Part shown: one piece after another, positions 1 to 11,987 of the stretch
Layout of the letters: every line of letters starts with the position of its first letter
Position numbering within the stretch: position 1 is the stretch's first letter
Source of the DNA: Pseudisothecium myosuroides
Lineage: Eukaryota > Streptophyta > Bryopsida > Hypnales > Lembophyllaceae
DNA: 64,000 bases
NCBI GenBank assembly: GCA_951799445.1
Contig: OX637297.1
Coordinates: 10,292,001-10,356,000 of the forward strand
Direction of reading: 5' to 3'
The notes under the pieces: model-generated
Database searches by the model: none
What the model saw: only the letters and a program-made list of their open reading frames with translations
What the model was told of the DNA's origin: nothing
Program-made: the position numbers and the translations under genes

Positions 1-1
1 T

Positions 2-1897
2 TTGCCTCTCATTTCTTCAAGTGGCTTGAGTAATATCAGGCGTGCTTCTTTTGCAGAGTATGCTACAAAGGCTCCTAGGGATAATTTTTCGAGGTGTAAT
101 CTGTGTGATCAGTATAGACAACTGAGGAGTGCCTGCACACCGCTTTCTAGCTCGCAAGACAAGTGGGGGAGAATTCTGGAAACTCACCTTGCGGGATAGA
201 GGGCCCACACAGAGCTCTATTATGCGAATCGTCATATTTCAGAGCAATACCCTGAGAAGATGCTCACCATTATCCATGATAAAATGGATCACTCCAAGAC
301 CGCTTCTCTACATTTCTCTCACAAGACCAAGGTGACGGATTCTTTTACCAAAATGCCAGTTGCTATTACCGGCATGATTGCCCATGGTCATGGCGATGTT
401 TGGTACGCGCATTACGGTCTAGAGACTTTTCCAACAGACTCGAATCACACCATTGGATCCATTGCAAGGCTCTTGCGTGATCTTGAAGGTCCTCCGAAAA
501 ATTCATTGCGCCAATTGCCTGCCGTCAAGAAGGACCAATCCGCATTGACAAAGGCTGTGTTGGAAGGCTCAGAGATGTGCTTGGACTCCCTTCTGCCTCC
601 TCCACCAGAACCAATCCCTGCTCAACCCCTGCCCCCTATATTGACTCTGCAGCTTGACAATGCAGCAAGCGACAACAAGAACCGATGGGTTTTTGCATTC
701 TGCTCTCTTCTTGTTTTCAAGGGCATTTTCCGGGAGATATACATTAACTTCCTCATTGTTGGGCACACTCATGAAGACATCAATGCTCTATTTGGTCGAT
801 GGAGCACCATGTTGAAGATGAATAACTACCAGACTATTCCAAGGCTAATGAAATCCTTCATGGATTGTGAAACCCATCCGGTCATTCTTCACTTCATTGA
901 AGAAGTTCCTGATTTCAAGGGCTTTGTAGAAGGGTATTTGGGCCAAGGTGGGGACTTTCTGGAAGGTCATTCTATGGCCCAACAGTTTAAGTTCTACAAG
1001 GATTTGAGTGGATGGCCATTCATGGAGTATAAGCATCTTTGTACTGACAAGAATTGGCTGCCAGAGGGTGGCAAAGGAATTCGCTTGTGGTCTGAGACTG
1101 AAGATGGCCGTGCTAAGGTGCCTAGCAATGTTCTGCAACCTTTGCCTCCGCATCATATGAGCAAGCTTGATGATGTCAAGAAGGATTTGAACGGTTTTAT
1201 TGCGCACTGGAGTAATATGGCGGACAACGACCAATCTGGGGAATTCAGAAGGAAGAATGAATCTATAAGGGGTTATTGGAAAGGTGTGAGAACCGCTCTG
1301 GATGCACCTCTTGTTGCACGTGAGGTGTTGGAGGATGGATTTTGGCCAGCTTCTAGAATCACTGGTGAGCGGGAAGATACAATGGGAGAAGATGGCGTAG
1401 TGCAAGAAGAGTTTGCGCAAGATCCACCCTTTGTAGGGCGGATGCGTGATCGCCCACGTCCTTCGTTTCGTGCCGCTCGTGATGTATTTGCCGGTTATTT
1501 TGTCATTGTGCGCCCTCATCGTAGTGACCCAAAGCCGTTTTGGCTTGCCAGAGCGCTAACAAATCCAAGTCCGGATCCAGGGCATCTTAATTCGATACGG
1601 ATCCAGTACTAGAGGCCGGCTGATAAACATCGTCCTGATCCTAAAACGTATGATGGATGGGACACGAAAGCAGCAAATGTGTGGGTCAAGGACACACCTG
1701 TATTGACGATCTGGTCAAAGACAAGCGTTATCATGACGGCTTTCAAGGCATGTGGGAAAAGGGGTGCTGATGATCAACCTCAAGTTCTTCCAGATGTCAA
1801 AATTTCCAAAGCACAGTTCGACATTATCAAATCATCAGTGGTGGCAAATTTGGCTAAATCTCAGAACGATGCGTCTTCGACAGAAGAAGAGGAGTAG
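2..1897 (+). pseudogene. DUF7869-type transposase-like ORF, copy 1 (5' cut by window edge)
   Basis: One reading frame runs from the window edge to a TAG at 1,895-1,897, broken only by in-frame TAG at 197-199 (aligned with a Gln codon in the other copies) and TAG at 1,610-1,612 (aligned with Trp). The N-terminal part has a CxxC pair (CNLC, near 101-112). It is followed by IIHDKMD (about 268-288), LQLDN before DNKNRW (about 650-690) and GHTHEDIN (about 761-784). These match the DUF7869 family found in plant mobile elements. I infer that HDKMD, LQLDN and HTHED supply a DDE/D-like acidic triad; no function is proven. All three acidic positions are kept here. There is no frameshift over about 1.9 kb, so decay is by point mutation. 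The 5' end and any terminal repeat lie outside the window. Confidence 0.75.
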
Positions 1898-2415
1898 TTT
1901 AGATAGTTAGTTATTTTATTATTATTCTTGGTGTTCAAGTAGAATGCGCTTTTGCATTTAGATGTATTAAGATGTTTTCAGCTTTATGTTGTGCCGTTTG
2001 TGCCGTTTGAAATCGAGAATATTATCGCCATGTAACCATATTTGGATTCTATTAATAGTAGGTATTATTTTATTTTTAATTGCATACTATGTAATGTGTT
2101 TTTGCTTTCCTCCAATTGAATGTTTTTTTTTTGTTCTAAATAATGCATAAATAATGTTTGATAACACAAGTGTGTACATTATTTATCATTTCTACACAAG
2201 CAAGTATGAGTTTAAAGAAGTGTCCTACTTTCGAACTTGTTGGTCTATTAAATTTTTATATTTATAACTTAAAAAAAAATCTAAATGTTCAAAGCGGGGT
2301 TCTTGCTACTTAGTTAGTTGGTTTAGTATGAGCAAAACCTTCAAAATAGTATTTTGACATTTCTAAGCCTCAATTTAATGAACACTAAATTAACTCTAAA
2401 TATAGAAGGAATTAA
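1898..2415. other. AT-rich 3' flank, no gene seen
   Basis: Low-complexity AT-rich DNA after the copy 1 stop. No ORF, RNA gene or clear terminal repeat is visible. Confidence 0.6.
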
Positions 2416-2457
2416 AATGAGACCCCAATTTGTCTCAATTTAACGAATAAGGCCTTT
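2416..2457. repeat. Short direct repeat flanking the left arm
   Basis: The segment starting AATGAGACCCCAA and ending AATAAGGCCTT resembles 8,809-8,850, which starts AATGAGACTCCAA and ends AATATGGCCTT. The two lie at the outer and inner ends of the left arm. The inner end of the right arm (20,861-20,915) has the same motif in reverse, but the outer end at 32,495 does not. Confidence 0.45.
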
Positions 2458-2862
2458 TAAGGTTACACGGTAAATTAAAAAAATGGGTGGTGAGTTGAAC
2501 AAATTTAAAGTGAGGTGAATAATTTAGTTGTCTAAACCAAAGTTAGAGTTTAGATGATGACAAGAAGATTGAAAGCCAAGTTAGAGCCTAAAACCTCAAA
2601 ATCAGCATGACAGCTTCTATGAAGTACTACTCATAATTTGAAATTTTAAAGTACACCATAATTCTAATTAGTTAACCATACTTGAATATAAGCACGATCT
2701 TAAGGAACTCTTACTTAAGCCCTACCATTCTCTTAGTTAATTTGCATTTAGCTTAAAGTGTTTGTTTTGCATGAGAGAGAGAGATTTCGAGAACTTGTTT
2801 TGTGTAGAGTGCTGTAGACGGTGCCGAAGGTAAGACGACCCCTATTCTAGCTCCTTGAAGTT

Positions 2863-3303
2863 ATGGCTGCATATGAGAGTGCTTGCTATTCTAATATATT
2901 TAGAGTGGCGGCCAATTTGAGAGAGGTGGACACAAAGAAACGGAAGTTTGAAGCTGCATTTGCAACTCCTTCTTCCTCCGTTTTGGAGAATGTATCCATC
3001 GTATTAGTTGAGCCATATACAAGTACCAAAGGTCTGTTTTTTTGCGTATTCGAGTTAGAGTTTGAGGAATCTGATGTCGAGGTTGAAGACTCCAGCCATG
3101 ACGATGACACTAACGAGGTGAAGGAGGTGCTAATTTCCGATTTCGTATCGGAGCATGACGAATCCGACAATGAAGACCTGCTGGAGGAGGATGGAGAGGA
3201 AGAAGACAATGAATTTGTGCATGGCTTTGTCGATTGGAATTGGGACTCGGAGTCCAATTGCAACTCAGACAACTATAAGTTTAGTTGGCTTGATGATTTT
3301 TAG
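2863..3303 (+). CDS. Small acidic protein, unknown function
   Basis: An intact 146-codon ORF starts with ATG at 2,863. The first 50 residues are mixed with a basic patch (KKRKFE), and residues about 70-125 are dominated by Asp, Glu and Ser. The end is W/D-rich (VDWNWD, WLDDF). No domain is recognised. The same gene exists in reverse in the right arm, where it has a one-T deletion in a T run and a hAT insertion, so this is the only intact copy. A (GA)n tract and a purine-rich leader lie just upstream (2,770-2,800). It probably belongs to the duplicated element or its flank. It could instead be a fragment of a longer spliced gene, because a donor-like GTAAG lies at about 2,830. Confidence 0.5.
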   Translation: MAAYESACYSNIFRVAANLREVDTKKRKFEAAFATPSSSVLENVSIVLVEPYTSTKGLFFCVFELEFEESDVEVEDSSHDDDTNEVKEVLISDFVSEHDESDNEDLLEEDGEEEDNEFVHGFVDWNWDSESNCNSDNYKFSWLDDF

Positions 3304-4223
3304 AATTGCAGAATGTGAAAATCGTTTAGTTGGCTCGCATTTTTTTCCATCTATTGAGTCACTAAAATTTTCCAAGAGTATTTAGGGTAGACGTAGCTTT
3401 TTTTTGGACGTGAATAGAGTGATGCTATTTACGTGGTTGCCTTGTCACCTAGAGTATCCCGGAACGGGTACTATAGCAGACTTTTGGTAAAGTTGGATGC
3501 ATGATTTTTATTAGGCAAAAGAATGTTGACAACCGTTTTTTGGGTCAGAAATTCTGCACCACCCGAAAGGCGATACCACTTGACATTCTAAACACGGAAG
3601 TATCCGGCACGACTTTTTTCCCGCCGCGTTCAATCTTCCTGCCTTCTATTTCTCAGTCACACCCCATGGAGTCGTTCATTATTTTGATTTTTCCCTTGCG
3701 TGAGTTGGAACTCCGGTTTTCGTTTCTTACGATTCAGCTGTGGTTTTCTTGCGTTTCGGTTTCATTGCGCTCCTTCCTGAGATGAGTTGATAGTATAGAA
3801 CTCTTCAGAAATACTTGATTTTGTTGTTTAAACCACGAATAGAATTTCTCCAGCGGCAGTTCTCTGTTTGCTCTCTTTGTTTTGAACTTCTGTACGGCAC
3901 TTCAATTCCGATATTTCGTCATTTCATGGAAGCTGAAGATCTTATTCTCGTTTCCTGCCTTGCTTCTGACCATTCGTTTTTCTCTACGTTTGCGTGATTA
4001 CATTTTTTGATGAATATTTCAAGGACTCTATATTCTTGCACTGTTTGGTTGATTGTGATGGTGTCAGTGCAACGTATTTGCCTTATTGCATAATCTGTAT
4101 ACTGATATTACACAGTACTATAATTGTGTGAGTTTCATGGGACTGAACGGATTGCACTGCATTGAGTGAGCCGAGAATACCGCCGCTATTTACGAGCATC
4201 ATGTATTCAGCATACGTTTTCAT
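3304..4223 (+). promoter_or_regulatory. Leader or promoter-like region upstream of DUF7869 copy 2
   Basis: This stretch has no convincing coding capacity. It holds a mixed-composition block (3,400-3,790, pyrimidine-rich with short GC blocks) followed by AT-rich DNA leading into the palindrome-bearing intron. The right arm repeats it at about 25,530-26,430. A transcription start around 3.4-3.8 kb is inferred only from position and composition. Confidence 0.3.
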
Positions 4224-5123
4224 TTATCCTTGACTCGAGGATACCAAAGTATATAGACATTCTCTTATTACAGATATGTTCTTACTGAATTCGAGAGACC
4301 TAATGAGATATTCTGATGTGCAGCCAGTTTATCCTTGAGTCAAGGATAATTTAATTGTGTTTCTGGTGTTCTTATAATAATATATATATGCATATCTCAT
4401 TTATCCTCGACTCGAGGATATATAATATTGTGGAGTTTTGAGGGGTTACAAACTAAGAGGATGTTTGAAGAATAATTGTATCCTGTATTGTGGGTTAATT
4501 TTATAGTGGAACAATCCTAAAGTGAATCTGGAATTATCCTCGACCCGAGGATAAATTATATAACGTTTAATTTTTATTTTATGATTATTGTAGTTCATTA
4601 TTATCGTTGAGCAGATCATAATTTTTTTGACTGAAATTCAATGATATTTTCATAGGCTTGGCCATTCAGATGATAAACCGAATAAATACTGTTCTAATGG
4701 TTGAATTGTATAAATGCGTAATATATTGGACATTCTTTACCAGTGTGTTTTAATGATTTGGTTAGACCTACTGGGAGTGACGAATGCCATAAATACTAGG
4801 AAATTAGTTGGGTCAGTAACACGTAACTGATTTCGACTTTATTTTGGACCTGGGTTAATTCAAGTAGTTATAGTAGTATTATCCTTGAATCAAGGATAAG
4901 TGTCTTGAACTATTAGATTTTGTATGTTGTTTTAATATATGCAAATGTTCTTGGTGAACTGTATTTTTTGATTGTAATGACAAGTCGTGATTCTTCACTT
5001 CGGGATACTTATGATATTTATTGATTTTACCTATTTCTTTGTTGTGGTTGTTTGTTCAAGTTAAACATGTTATTGAGGTATGTGAGTGTATATCGTGATG
5101 GATTATCCTCGACCCGAGGATAA
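4224..5123. repeat. Type A palindrome cluster, left arm (6 copies)
   Basis: Six copies of a 19-21 bp palindrome, consensus TATCCTCGANTCGAGGATA, lie at about 4,224, 4,329, 4,401, 4,534, 4,879 and 5,103. Variants replace CTCGA with CTTGA and TCGAG with TCAAG, often on both sides, so the dyad is kept. The centre is C, G, A or CC. They lie between the leader and the DUF7869 coding exon, inside what looks like a 5' intron. Confidence 0.85.
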
Positions 5124-5163
5124 ATGACCCTCTGTAAACTGATTTTTCTATTCTTTGTGCAAA

Positions 5164-8005
5164 ATGGATACTCCTGTAACAAACGAGTTTTCAATGTCAG
5201 AGCCAACTTTGCCTCCGGGTGTCGCAGCTTGTGAGGGTATCCCTTACGCTTTGTGGAGTACAAAATGTGTTACACTTACAAACGAAGCCGGTGCAGATGT
5301 GGCGAAAGGAATCTGCCATAGCGTTGATGCAGATCTTGTTATCGACATAGACAGGGAGCCGCTCGGTGACGGACGTATCGCAGTTCAAATTGCAGAGTCC
5401 CTATGCGAGACCGATGTTCCTTTGGCGTGGATGTGGTCAATGCACTCCTGGCCCATTTCAAGGGTATATCTTCGCGGGGCCAACTTGTATGACCATGATC
5501 AAACGTATATTTTCAAGACTGCCGTGAATTCATCCAGGCGGCGCGTTCGGGCTGGTATCTGCTCGTATGAGACCTCTTGGGAGAGGAATGAACCTGTTCT
5601 TCCTCCTAAAAAAGACGTTTTACTCACTCAGCAATCAATTGCTGAGGTATCTTCCAAGACGTGTTGCCTGAAGAATTGTTTACAACCATTTCCAAGTGGG
5701 CAAATACAGGCCATTCGATCTCAAATGCTTGGGGGGGGTGGAGTATATGGGCGTAAATCGCGTCTTCTTGACGTGCATAAGCAGGTCCATCTTGATGCCA
5801 GTGGAAGGGATATGATCACCTTGGCTAATATGGAAGTTTGTCCGGCCGTGTGGTGGACCATCCATGGAGTATCAAAAGCTACTTTCTATAGGTACAAAGA
5901 CATGGCAAAAAATGATGTGCAACCAGAACAACACGGTAATCTTGGCTTAAAGAAGCCACGCACACATACACTATAGGCTACAACCACACTTCGATTGCTT
6001 CTTGAGAATAGTGCGGACCAAATGCCGCACAAATCACGTACACTTCAGTTGGAAGAGAGGGTTCCTTCCATGGTTCTTCCGTCAGCATTTTGGTGGAGGG
6101 ACGCCTTGCCGGAGATTAACACTGTGAATTCAACATTTCAATTGCCACATATTTCAACAAGTGGGTTGAGCAACATTTGGCGTGCTTCTTTTCCTGAGTT
6201 CGCTCCCAAGGCTCATGGTGATAGTTTCGCTCGTTGTGGGGAATGTGATAGATTCAAGCAACTCAAGAATGCTTGCACTCCACGTTCGCGAGCCCAAGAC
6301 ATATGGATCAGGAAATTGAAAGTCCACCTGGATGGACAAAGGGCTCATAGGGAGCTCTATTATGCGAATCGTATGATCTCGGAGAAACAGCCGGACAAGG
6401 TTCTCACCATAATCCATGACAAAATGGATGATTCAAAGACTGCGTCCCCTCATTATTCTCACAAGAGTAAAGCCATAGATTCTTTTACGAAGCTGCCCAT
6501 CGCGGTCACAAGCATGAAAACTCATGGCCATGGTGACGTGCGATATGCATACTAGAATTTAGAGATGTTTCCAATGGACTCAAACCATACCGTGGGGTCC
6601 ATAACAAGATTGTTGCGGGACTTGGAGTCTGAACCCAAGTATTCATAGCGTCAGTTGTTTAGCAGGGATGATGTGATTCGTCCATTGTTGGAGGCCTTAT
6701 TAGAGGGCTCAGAGATTTGTGAAGAATCTCTTCCTAGTCATCCTGAAGAGGTGGTGCAACCTGGGTTTTTCCCTTCAACATTAAATCTTCAACTCTACAG
6801 TTGCATAGGCGACAACAAGAATCGATGGGTTTTTGCATTTTGCTCTCTCCTTGTATACAGAGCCGTTTTCCGGGAGGTGTACATTAATTTCCTCCTTGTT
6901 GGGCACACTCACGAGGACATTGATGCTCTTTTTGGTCATTGGAGCGGCAAGTTGAAGACAAATGACTACCCCACATTTCTGAGGTTGATGAAGTCCTTCA
7001 TGGATTGTGAAACGCAACCCGTCATTCCTCAATTTATTGAAGAGGTTCCTGACTTCAAGAAATTTGTGGAAGGGTACTTGCCAACGGATGATGATTCTCT
7101 AGAGGGTCATTCACATGGCCAACAATTCAAGTTTTACAAGGATTCCAATGGGTGGCCCTTAATGCAGTACAAAATTCTTTGTACAGATATTGATTGGTTG
7201 CCGAAGGAAGGTGGAGGAATTCGATTATGGAACGAGACAACAGATGGGCGGCCCAAATTGCCCAGGGGTAGTTCTCCTCCCGTGGCACCGCACGCTCTGA
7301 AGAGCTTTGATGATGTGTACAAGGGGTTGGGCGCATACATAGCTTTTGGGGGGGCAATGGCTAACCAAGACTTGTCTGGAGAGTTCCGGAGGAAGAATGA
7401 GGCAGTGATAAAATACTGGGAAGGTGTGAGAAGCGCTCTCAATGAACCACTTGTGGCACGGAAAACACTACGAGATGGATTTTGGCCACATTCAATAGTC
7501 CCTGGTGAGGTGGAAGACCAATTCATAGATGACGACACTTTGCGTGAGGAGTTTGCAGAAGATGCACCTTTTGTTGGTCGTAGGCGTGATCGTCCACAAC
7601 CTTCATTCTGTGTTGGCCGTGATGTGTATGGGTTACTTTCTTGTTATCCGTCCCGCTAATCGTGATCTCCGTCCAGTTTGGATTGCTCGGGCACTTACAA
7701 ATCTCACTCCAAATCCAACGCATATCAATTTCATTCAATTGAAGTACTGGAAGCCTGTGACACTTCAGCACGTTGACAAGAGGACGTATTCTGGCTGGGA
7801 CAGTGCACAAGGTAATTCATGGTGTGAGGACACGGAGGTCTCTATAAGTTGGAATCATACGGATACTATCATGACGGCTTGGAAGCCCCGTGTGAGAGCG
7901 GGGATTGTAGATCTCAAAATCAAGATTCCCCCAAAACAGATTGGTATCATCAAAGAATCCCTAGCCATAGCGGCTAGGGAAAAGAACAATGTACCCTTGG
8001 AGTGA
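5164..8005 (+). pseudogene. DUF7869-type transposase-like gene, copy 2 (left arm)
   Basis: The coding exon starts at ATG 5,164. The right-arm copy has an intact acceptor just upstream (GTGCAG before AATG), but here it reads GTGCAA, so this copy has lost its splice acceptor. The frame is open apart from TAG at 5,974, 6,553 and 6,646, plus a 2-nt deletion near 7,629-7,640 after which the frame continues to the TGA at 8,005. The right arm has CAG where 5,974 is TAG, which shows a C-to-T change. Motifs in order are a CxxC pair (CGEC, about 6,236), IIHDKMDD (about 6,412), LNLQLYS (about 6,783) and GHTHEDID (about 6,902). The Asp of LQLD is Tyr here, so the inferred acidic triad is broken. The C-terminus is basic. 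Confidence 0.8.
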
Positions 8006-8808
8006 GGATAAATAGTTTGTAGCCATAGGAAATGAATAGGAGTTTTGAAAGTTTGTAAGGTGTTTTTAAATATCTTTTAAATATCTTTAAAAAGTTAAAA
8101 AAAGTTAAAAAAATAGTGTCCCAAAAAAAGATTGTGAAGAGTAATAGAAGTTCCTAGGTTATTTTTTATAATATGCCATAAGAAAAGGATTTCAAAAAAA
8201 TAGAATTGTTAAAAAAATTTAGGTTAGCAGGGAAAAGTGGATTTTGTTTGCAAGTAGCTTTAGTTCAATGGATTGGCCTTCATTTCACCTCTATTTCAAA
8301 TTTTGTTGTGGTGGATTTTGCGCAATAAAATATGTTTGTATTGTTATATTTTTGTATTATATTGAGCCTTTTGTGGTTTATTTATTATATTTCAATTGTC
8401 CATGTTTGTTTGTTTCAAGGGTTGAATGCACTTATGTATTTTATGATGCTAAATGTTAGACTTGTCTATCAAAGTATAATTAAGGATGGTTTTTTTGTAG
8501 TCGATCTTATATTAGATCACACATTATGAATGGTCCAAGTTTGAGTGTCATTAGAGTACTTGAATAGTCCTTCACTCCAAATAGTGCCAAGCGAGTATAC
8601 TGAAAGAGGCAAATAAAAAAATAAAAATGTTTTGTAATAAACCCATATACCTTGAGATATGAGTTCTGTACTATGCTTAGTGAAGATTGTTGTTGTTGTT
8701 TCATATACCCACAGAAATTCATAGTTCATTGGGCATATCGTAGTCTCAATGTAATGCATTGCTTCATTTAATGAAACCTTTTGTATACTAAATTTAGGAC
8801 CATGACTA
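8006..8808. other. 3' flank of DUF7869 copy 2
   Basis: AT-rich DNA, repeated in reverse at about 20,903-21,708 in the right arm. Apparent ORFs here are on both strands, short and unsupported. Confidence 0.6.
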
Positions 8809-8850
8809 TAATGAGACTCCAAAGTTCTTCATTTTAATGAATATGGCCTT

Positions 8851-11800
8851 ACTCGGCTATACTTAGAGGAAACAATGAGTCAGCAGGTCAGGGTTGATCG
8901 AGATGCAATATTATCTTGTGTTACCCGTAAGTTCACACCATCTATGGCCCAATTGCTGGACCTTCCTTTATCCAAAGACAAACTATACCAAGCTTTATTG
9001 CAAATGGTGAAAGCTAGAAGTCCTGGTCCTGACGAGCTTACCACGGAGTTCTTCTGTCGCTTCTGGGATCTTATAGGTGACAAATTTACTAAGATGGTAT
9101 TGACTTCAATTCTCCAAGGCCACCTCCCAATAGGCATGACATCTGGGGCCATTGCACTTTTATTCAAAGCAGGTGACCAAGCCGACCTAGCTAATTGGTG
9201 ACCTATTACTGAATTAATTGTTTCCTACAAAATTATCGCCAAAGCTCTCCAGATTAGACTTCAACATCTTCTCAAAGATGTCATTAGCCTAGAGCAGTCA
9301 GCCTTCCTTCCATTTAAACATATTCTAGGTAATATACTTCTACAATATAAGACTGTTGAGTGGGCTAAGGACTCTGACCACGACCTTATCTTCTTAAAAT
9401 TAGACTTTACTGAAGCATATGATGTAGTCTCTTGGGACTTCCTCTTTCTAGTGATGCGGAAAATGGGTATCCCAGAATCATTCATTAAGTTAGTTTTGAT
9501 GTTGTTGCAAGATGCCTCAGCCTCGGTTCTGCTCAATGGGAAGTCTACCACCCCATTCCACATCAAGCATGGAGTCAGGCAAGGTTGCCCTCTAGCACCA
9601 TACCTTTTTCTACTTGTTGGGAAAGCTCTTCACATGGCAGCATCTGCGGAACAACTTCTAGGAAGAATTCAAGGGATTCAACTCCCTGAAAGCGATCTTC
9701 AACAATTAGTACTTCAGTATGCTGACAATACCGGACTATCTATTAGGGATCAAGAAGAATATCTTCGCAATACTATCTCTCTTCTCCAATGTTTTGGTTC
9801 AGCCACGGGCCTAGTCATCAACTGGACCAAGAGTGTTGCTTATTGGTTTTCTAAGAATATAAAACCACTCTGGCTTGACAGCTTTGGCCTCACTTGGGCT
9901 CCCCCGGATTCGTTATCTAAGTTACTAGGTGCCCCATTTGGCATTACACTAGAGACCTCCGACATTGACGGCTTTCTCCAACAAAAAATCTCAAAGAAGC
10001 TATCATATTGGACTACTCAGCGTCTTTTTCTAGCAGGATGAGCGACAGTGGTCAACGCCATCCTTTTATCTACACGGTATTACTTTATTGTTATATGGAG
10101 CGGCTCTCTACAAGTTATCCGATCCATCCGAGGCAATATGAGGAACTTCCTCTGGAGCGGCACGGAACATTCATCACAATCCAAGATAGCCTAGGACGAT
10201 TGTTGCCTCCCTAAAAGCATTGGGGGCCTAAAGCTACTTGACCCAGAGGTTTCCCTTACAACGCTTTTAGCTAAATGGATACTCTTTGCAATTGAGCTGG
10301 GCATATCAAACTTGAAGATTTTACTTAGATACAGAATCCATCGCAAGAAACCACATCCAAAATGTGGATACTAGTTTCCTTCTCAAATGTGGCTCATGGT
10401 CCACACACCCTTAGTCACACGAGGCTCTCGATTTTGGAATAGAATTACTAGCGCATGGAGACTTATTGTGAAACACATAGAGTCTATCCCACCATCTAAC
10501 GTAGACGAGGTCCTCTCCACCAGCCTCTGGTGGTCCACTAGCTATATTGGAGCCAACTTTCACTTTTCAGCTAACAGAGCTAGGGTGCTAGCCTAGCGTG
10601 GCTTACGCACAATAGGTGATCTCTGGGACTCCCACATGCATGACTTCAAATCATGGGACGAAGTGTCTTCTGGCTTTTCCCTTATGAAAATGGAAAGGCA
10701 TAGTTGGTTCTATCTCATATCTAGGATCCCTCTTGACTAGCTATTCATGCTCACTCATTGGTTTGACACTGCACAAGAAGGAGAATGGTAAGGACTTTTT
10801 TCTCAACTAGACAACCCTCTTCTTATACTCACATGGAAAAACCATATTCTAGATAATCGCATCTTGCTTCTCCAACCTCAAACTCTGGTTTTGCCTGGTG
10901 ATGTCCCATTAGCAACAATTGGACTCACTTCAAGGCAATTGTCCATTATTCCAACCTCAAACGAGGTTGTAGCTCATACTGGCCATGTCCGCAGGGTTTG
11001 CATTTTAGAAGTTAAGAAAGGAAGCAACAACACTTTGCGTTTGCTCTTCTCCGGTGCCATCCAATCTATGAAGTTTGATCCTTCTTGTTGGCAATGGGAT
11101 GATGGCAATAGTTTGGTGGCTTATACTACATCTTTGGGCTGTAACATCATTACCAGACATCGCCAGTTAAAGAGATCCATACCCTCAAAATGGTCTGGCC
11201 ATCTCCCGTCAGTATTTCTACCTGATTGGAAAAAAGTTTGGCACAAGTCACGTTCACAGAAAGAGGTGGCTTTCATGTGGTCTGTATGGCACAATACGGT
11301 AGTGGTACACTCATGGCGTGCGAGAATTGCCCCGGACATTGACACCAATTGTAATTATTGTTCCTTAGCCTGTGAAGAAACACCTATACATCGATTCTTT
11401 TCTTGTTCAAGGGTCCAAGAGGTTTGGGACTATGCTCAGTCCATTCTCTACCACATCCAAGGGAACTCAACTGGCCCCCATACCTGTTTTGACTTCTCCC
11501 AATGTATTTTTGAGTCTTCGATTCCAAGACGTTTTCATGTTCTTCGAACCATTTGGACCCTTCTACGTGGCTCGTCGCTTTGGCTTATCTGGATTTCCTG
11601 TAATAGTACGGTTTTTTGTAACAACTAGTGGCCTTTGGAGGTTACTCACGACACTATGTGGAATGCGCTACTTGATTCTGGGCGCGCCGCACAATTAAAG
11701 GCACGAATAGGGGCTCAACAGCGCCCCCAACAAGCTTCTACCATTTGGGATAGATTTGATAACATTTGGATCCACTCTCTTGTTCTTGCTAGTAGGCTAG

Positions 11801-11853
11801 ACTCATGTATTATTTGGAACAAGAAGGGCCCTCCCCTTTGTTTGTTTCAGTAG
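8851..11853 (+). pseudogene. L1-type LINE ORF2 remnant (reverse transcriptase and zf-RVT region)
   Basis: A single frame of about 1,000 codons runs to TAG at 11,851 with no frameshift. It has eight internal stops: TGA 9,199 and 10,039; TAG 10,192, 10,372, 10,594, 10,738 and 11,626; TAA 10,789. RT landmarks are SPGPDELT (about 9,020), NW-stop-PIT at 9,193, LKLDFTEAYD (about 9,396), GVRQGCPLAPYLF (about 9,571) and QYADNT (about 9,715). The usual catalytic pair YADD is YADN, so the enzyme would be dead without the stops. The C-terminal part has the plant zf-RVT pattern (WHNTVVVHSWRAR, then CNYC and HRFFSC, 11,285-11,405). The endonuclease domain is missing, as expected for 5' truncation during target-primed insertion. 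The stops at NW-R and AG-R fit CGA to TGA. Confidence 0.9.
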
Positions 11854-11987
11854 TTCTTTTGGTTTCTTTTTCGCTCTTGCTCTTATCTCTTCATTGTCTA
11901 GCTCTTGAGCTTGGTTGTTGTTCTTGGGTTTTTTTTAATGCCATGGTTCGTTCCATTTGTTCAAAAAAGAAATAAAGAAATAAAGAA
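8851..11987 (+). mobile_element. 5'-truncated LINE with A-rich tail
   Basis: The element starts at the inner end of the left arm and ends in an A-rich tail with repeated AAATAAAG (about 11,946-11,987). The tail merges into the A-rich part of a satellite A unit. I could not identify a target-site duplication. Confidence 0.7.

Larger units (their letters stand above)
2458..8850 (+). repeat. Left arm of a 6.4-kb inverted repeat
   Basis: This segment is matched in reverse complement by 20,861-32,495 once the 5,217-bp hAT insertion and its 8-bp duplication are removed. The arms share, in order, a scrap of satellite A, the acidic-protein gene, a leader and intron with six type A palindromes, the DUF7869 ORF and its 3' flank. 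Both arms share a 2-nt deletion near 7,629-7,640 in the DUF7869 ORF, so that lesion predates the duplication. Other lesions are arm-specific. Confidence 0.85.

Noticed and set aside
8851..11987. LTR retrotransposon
   Set aside because: RT motifs and the zf-RVT C-terminus are LINE type; no long terminal repeats or integrase.
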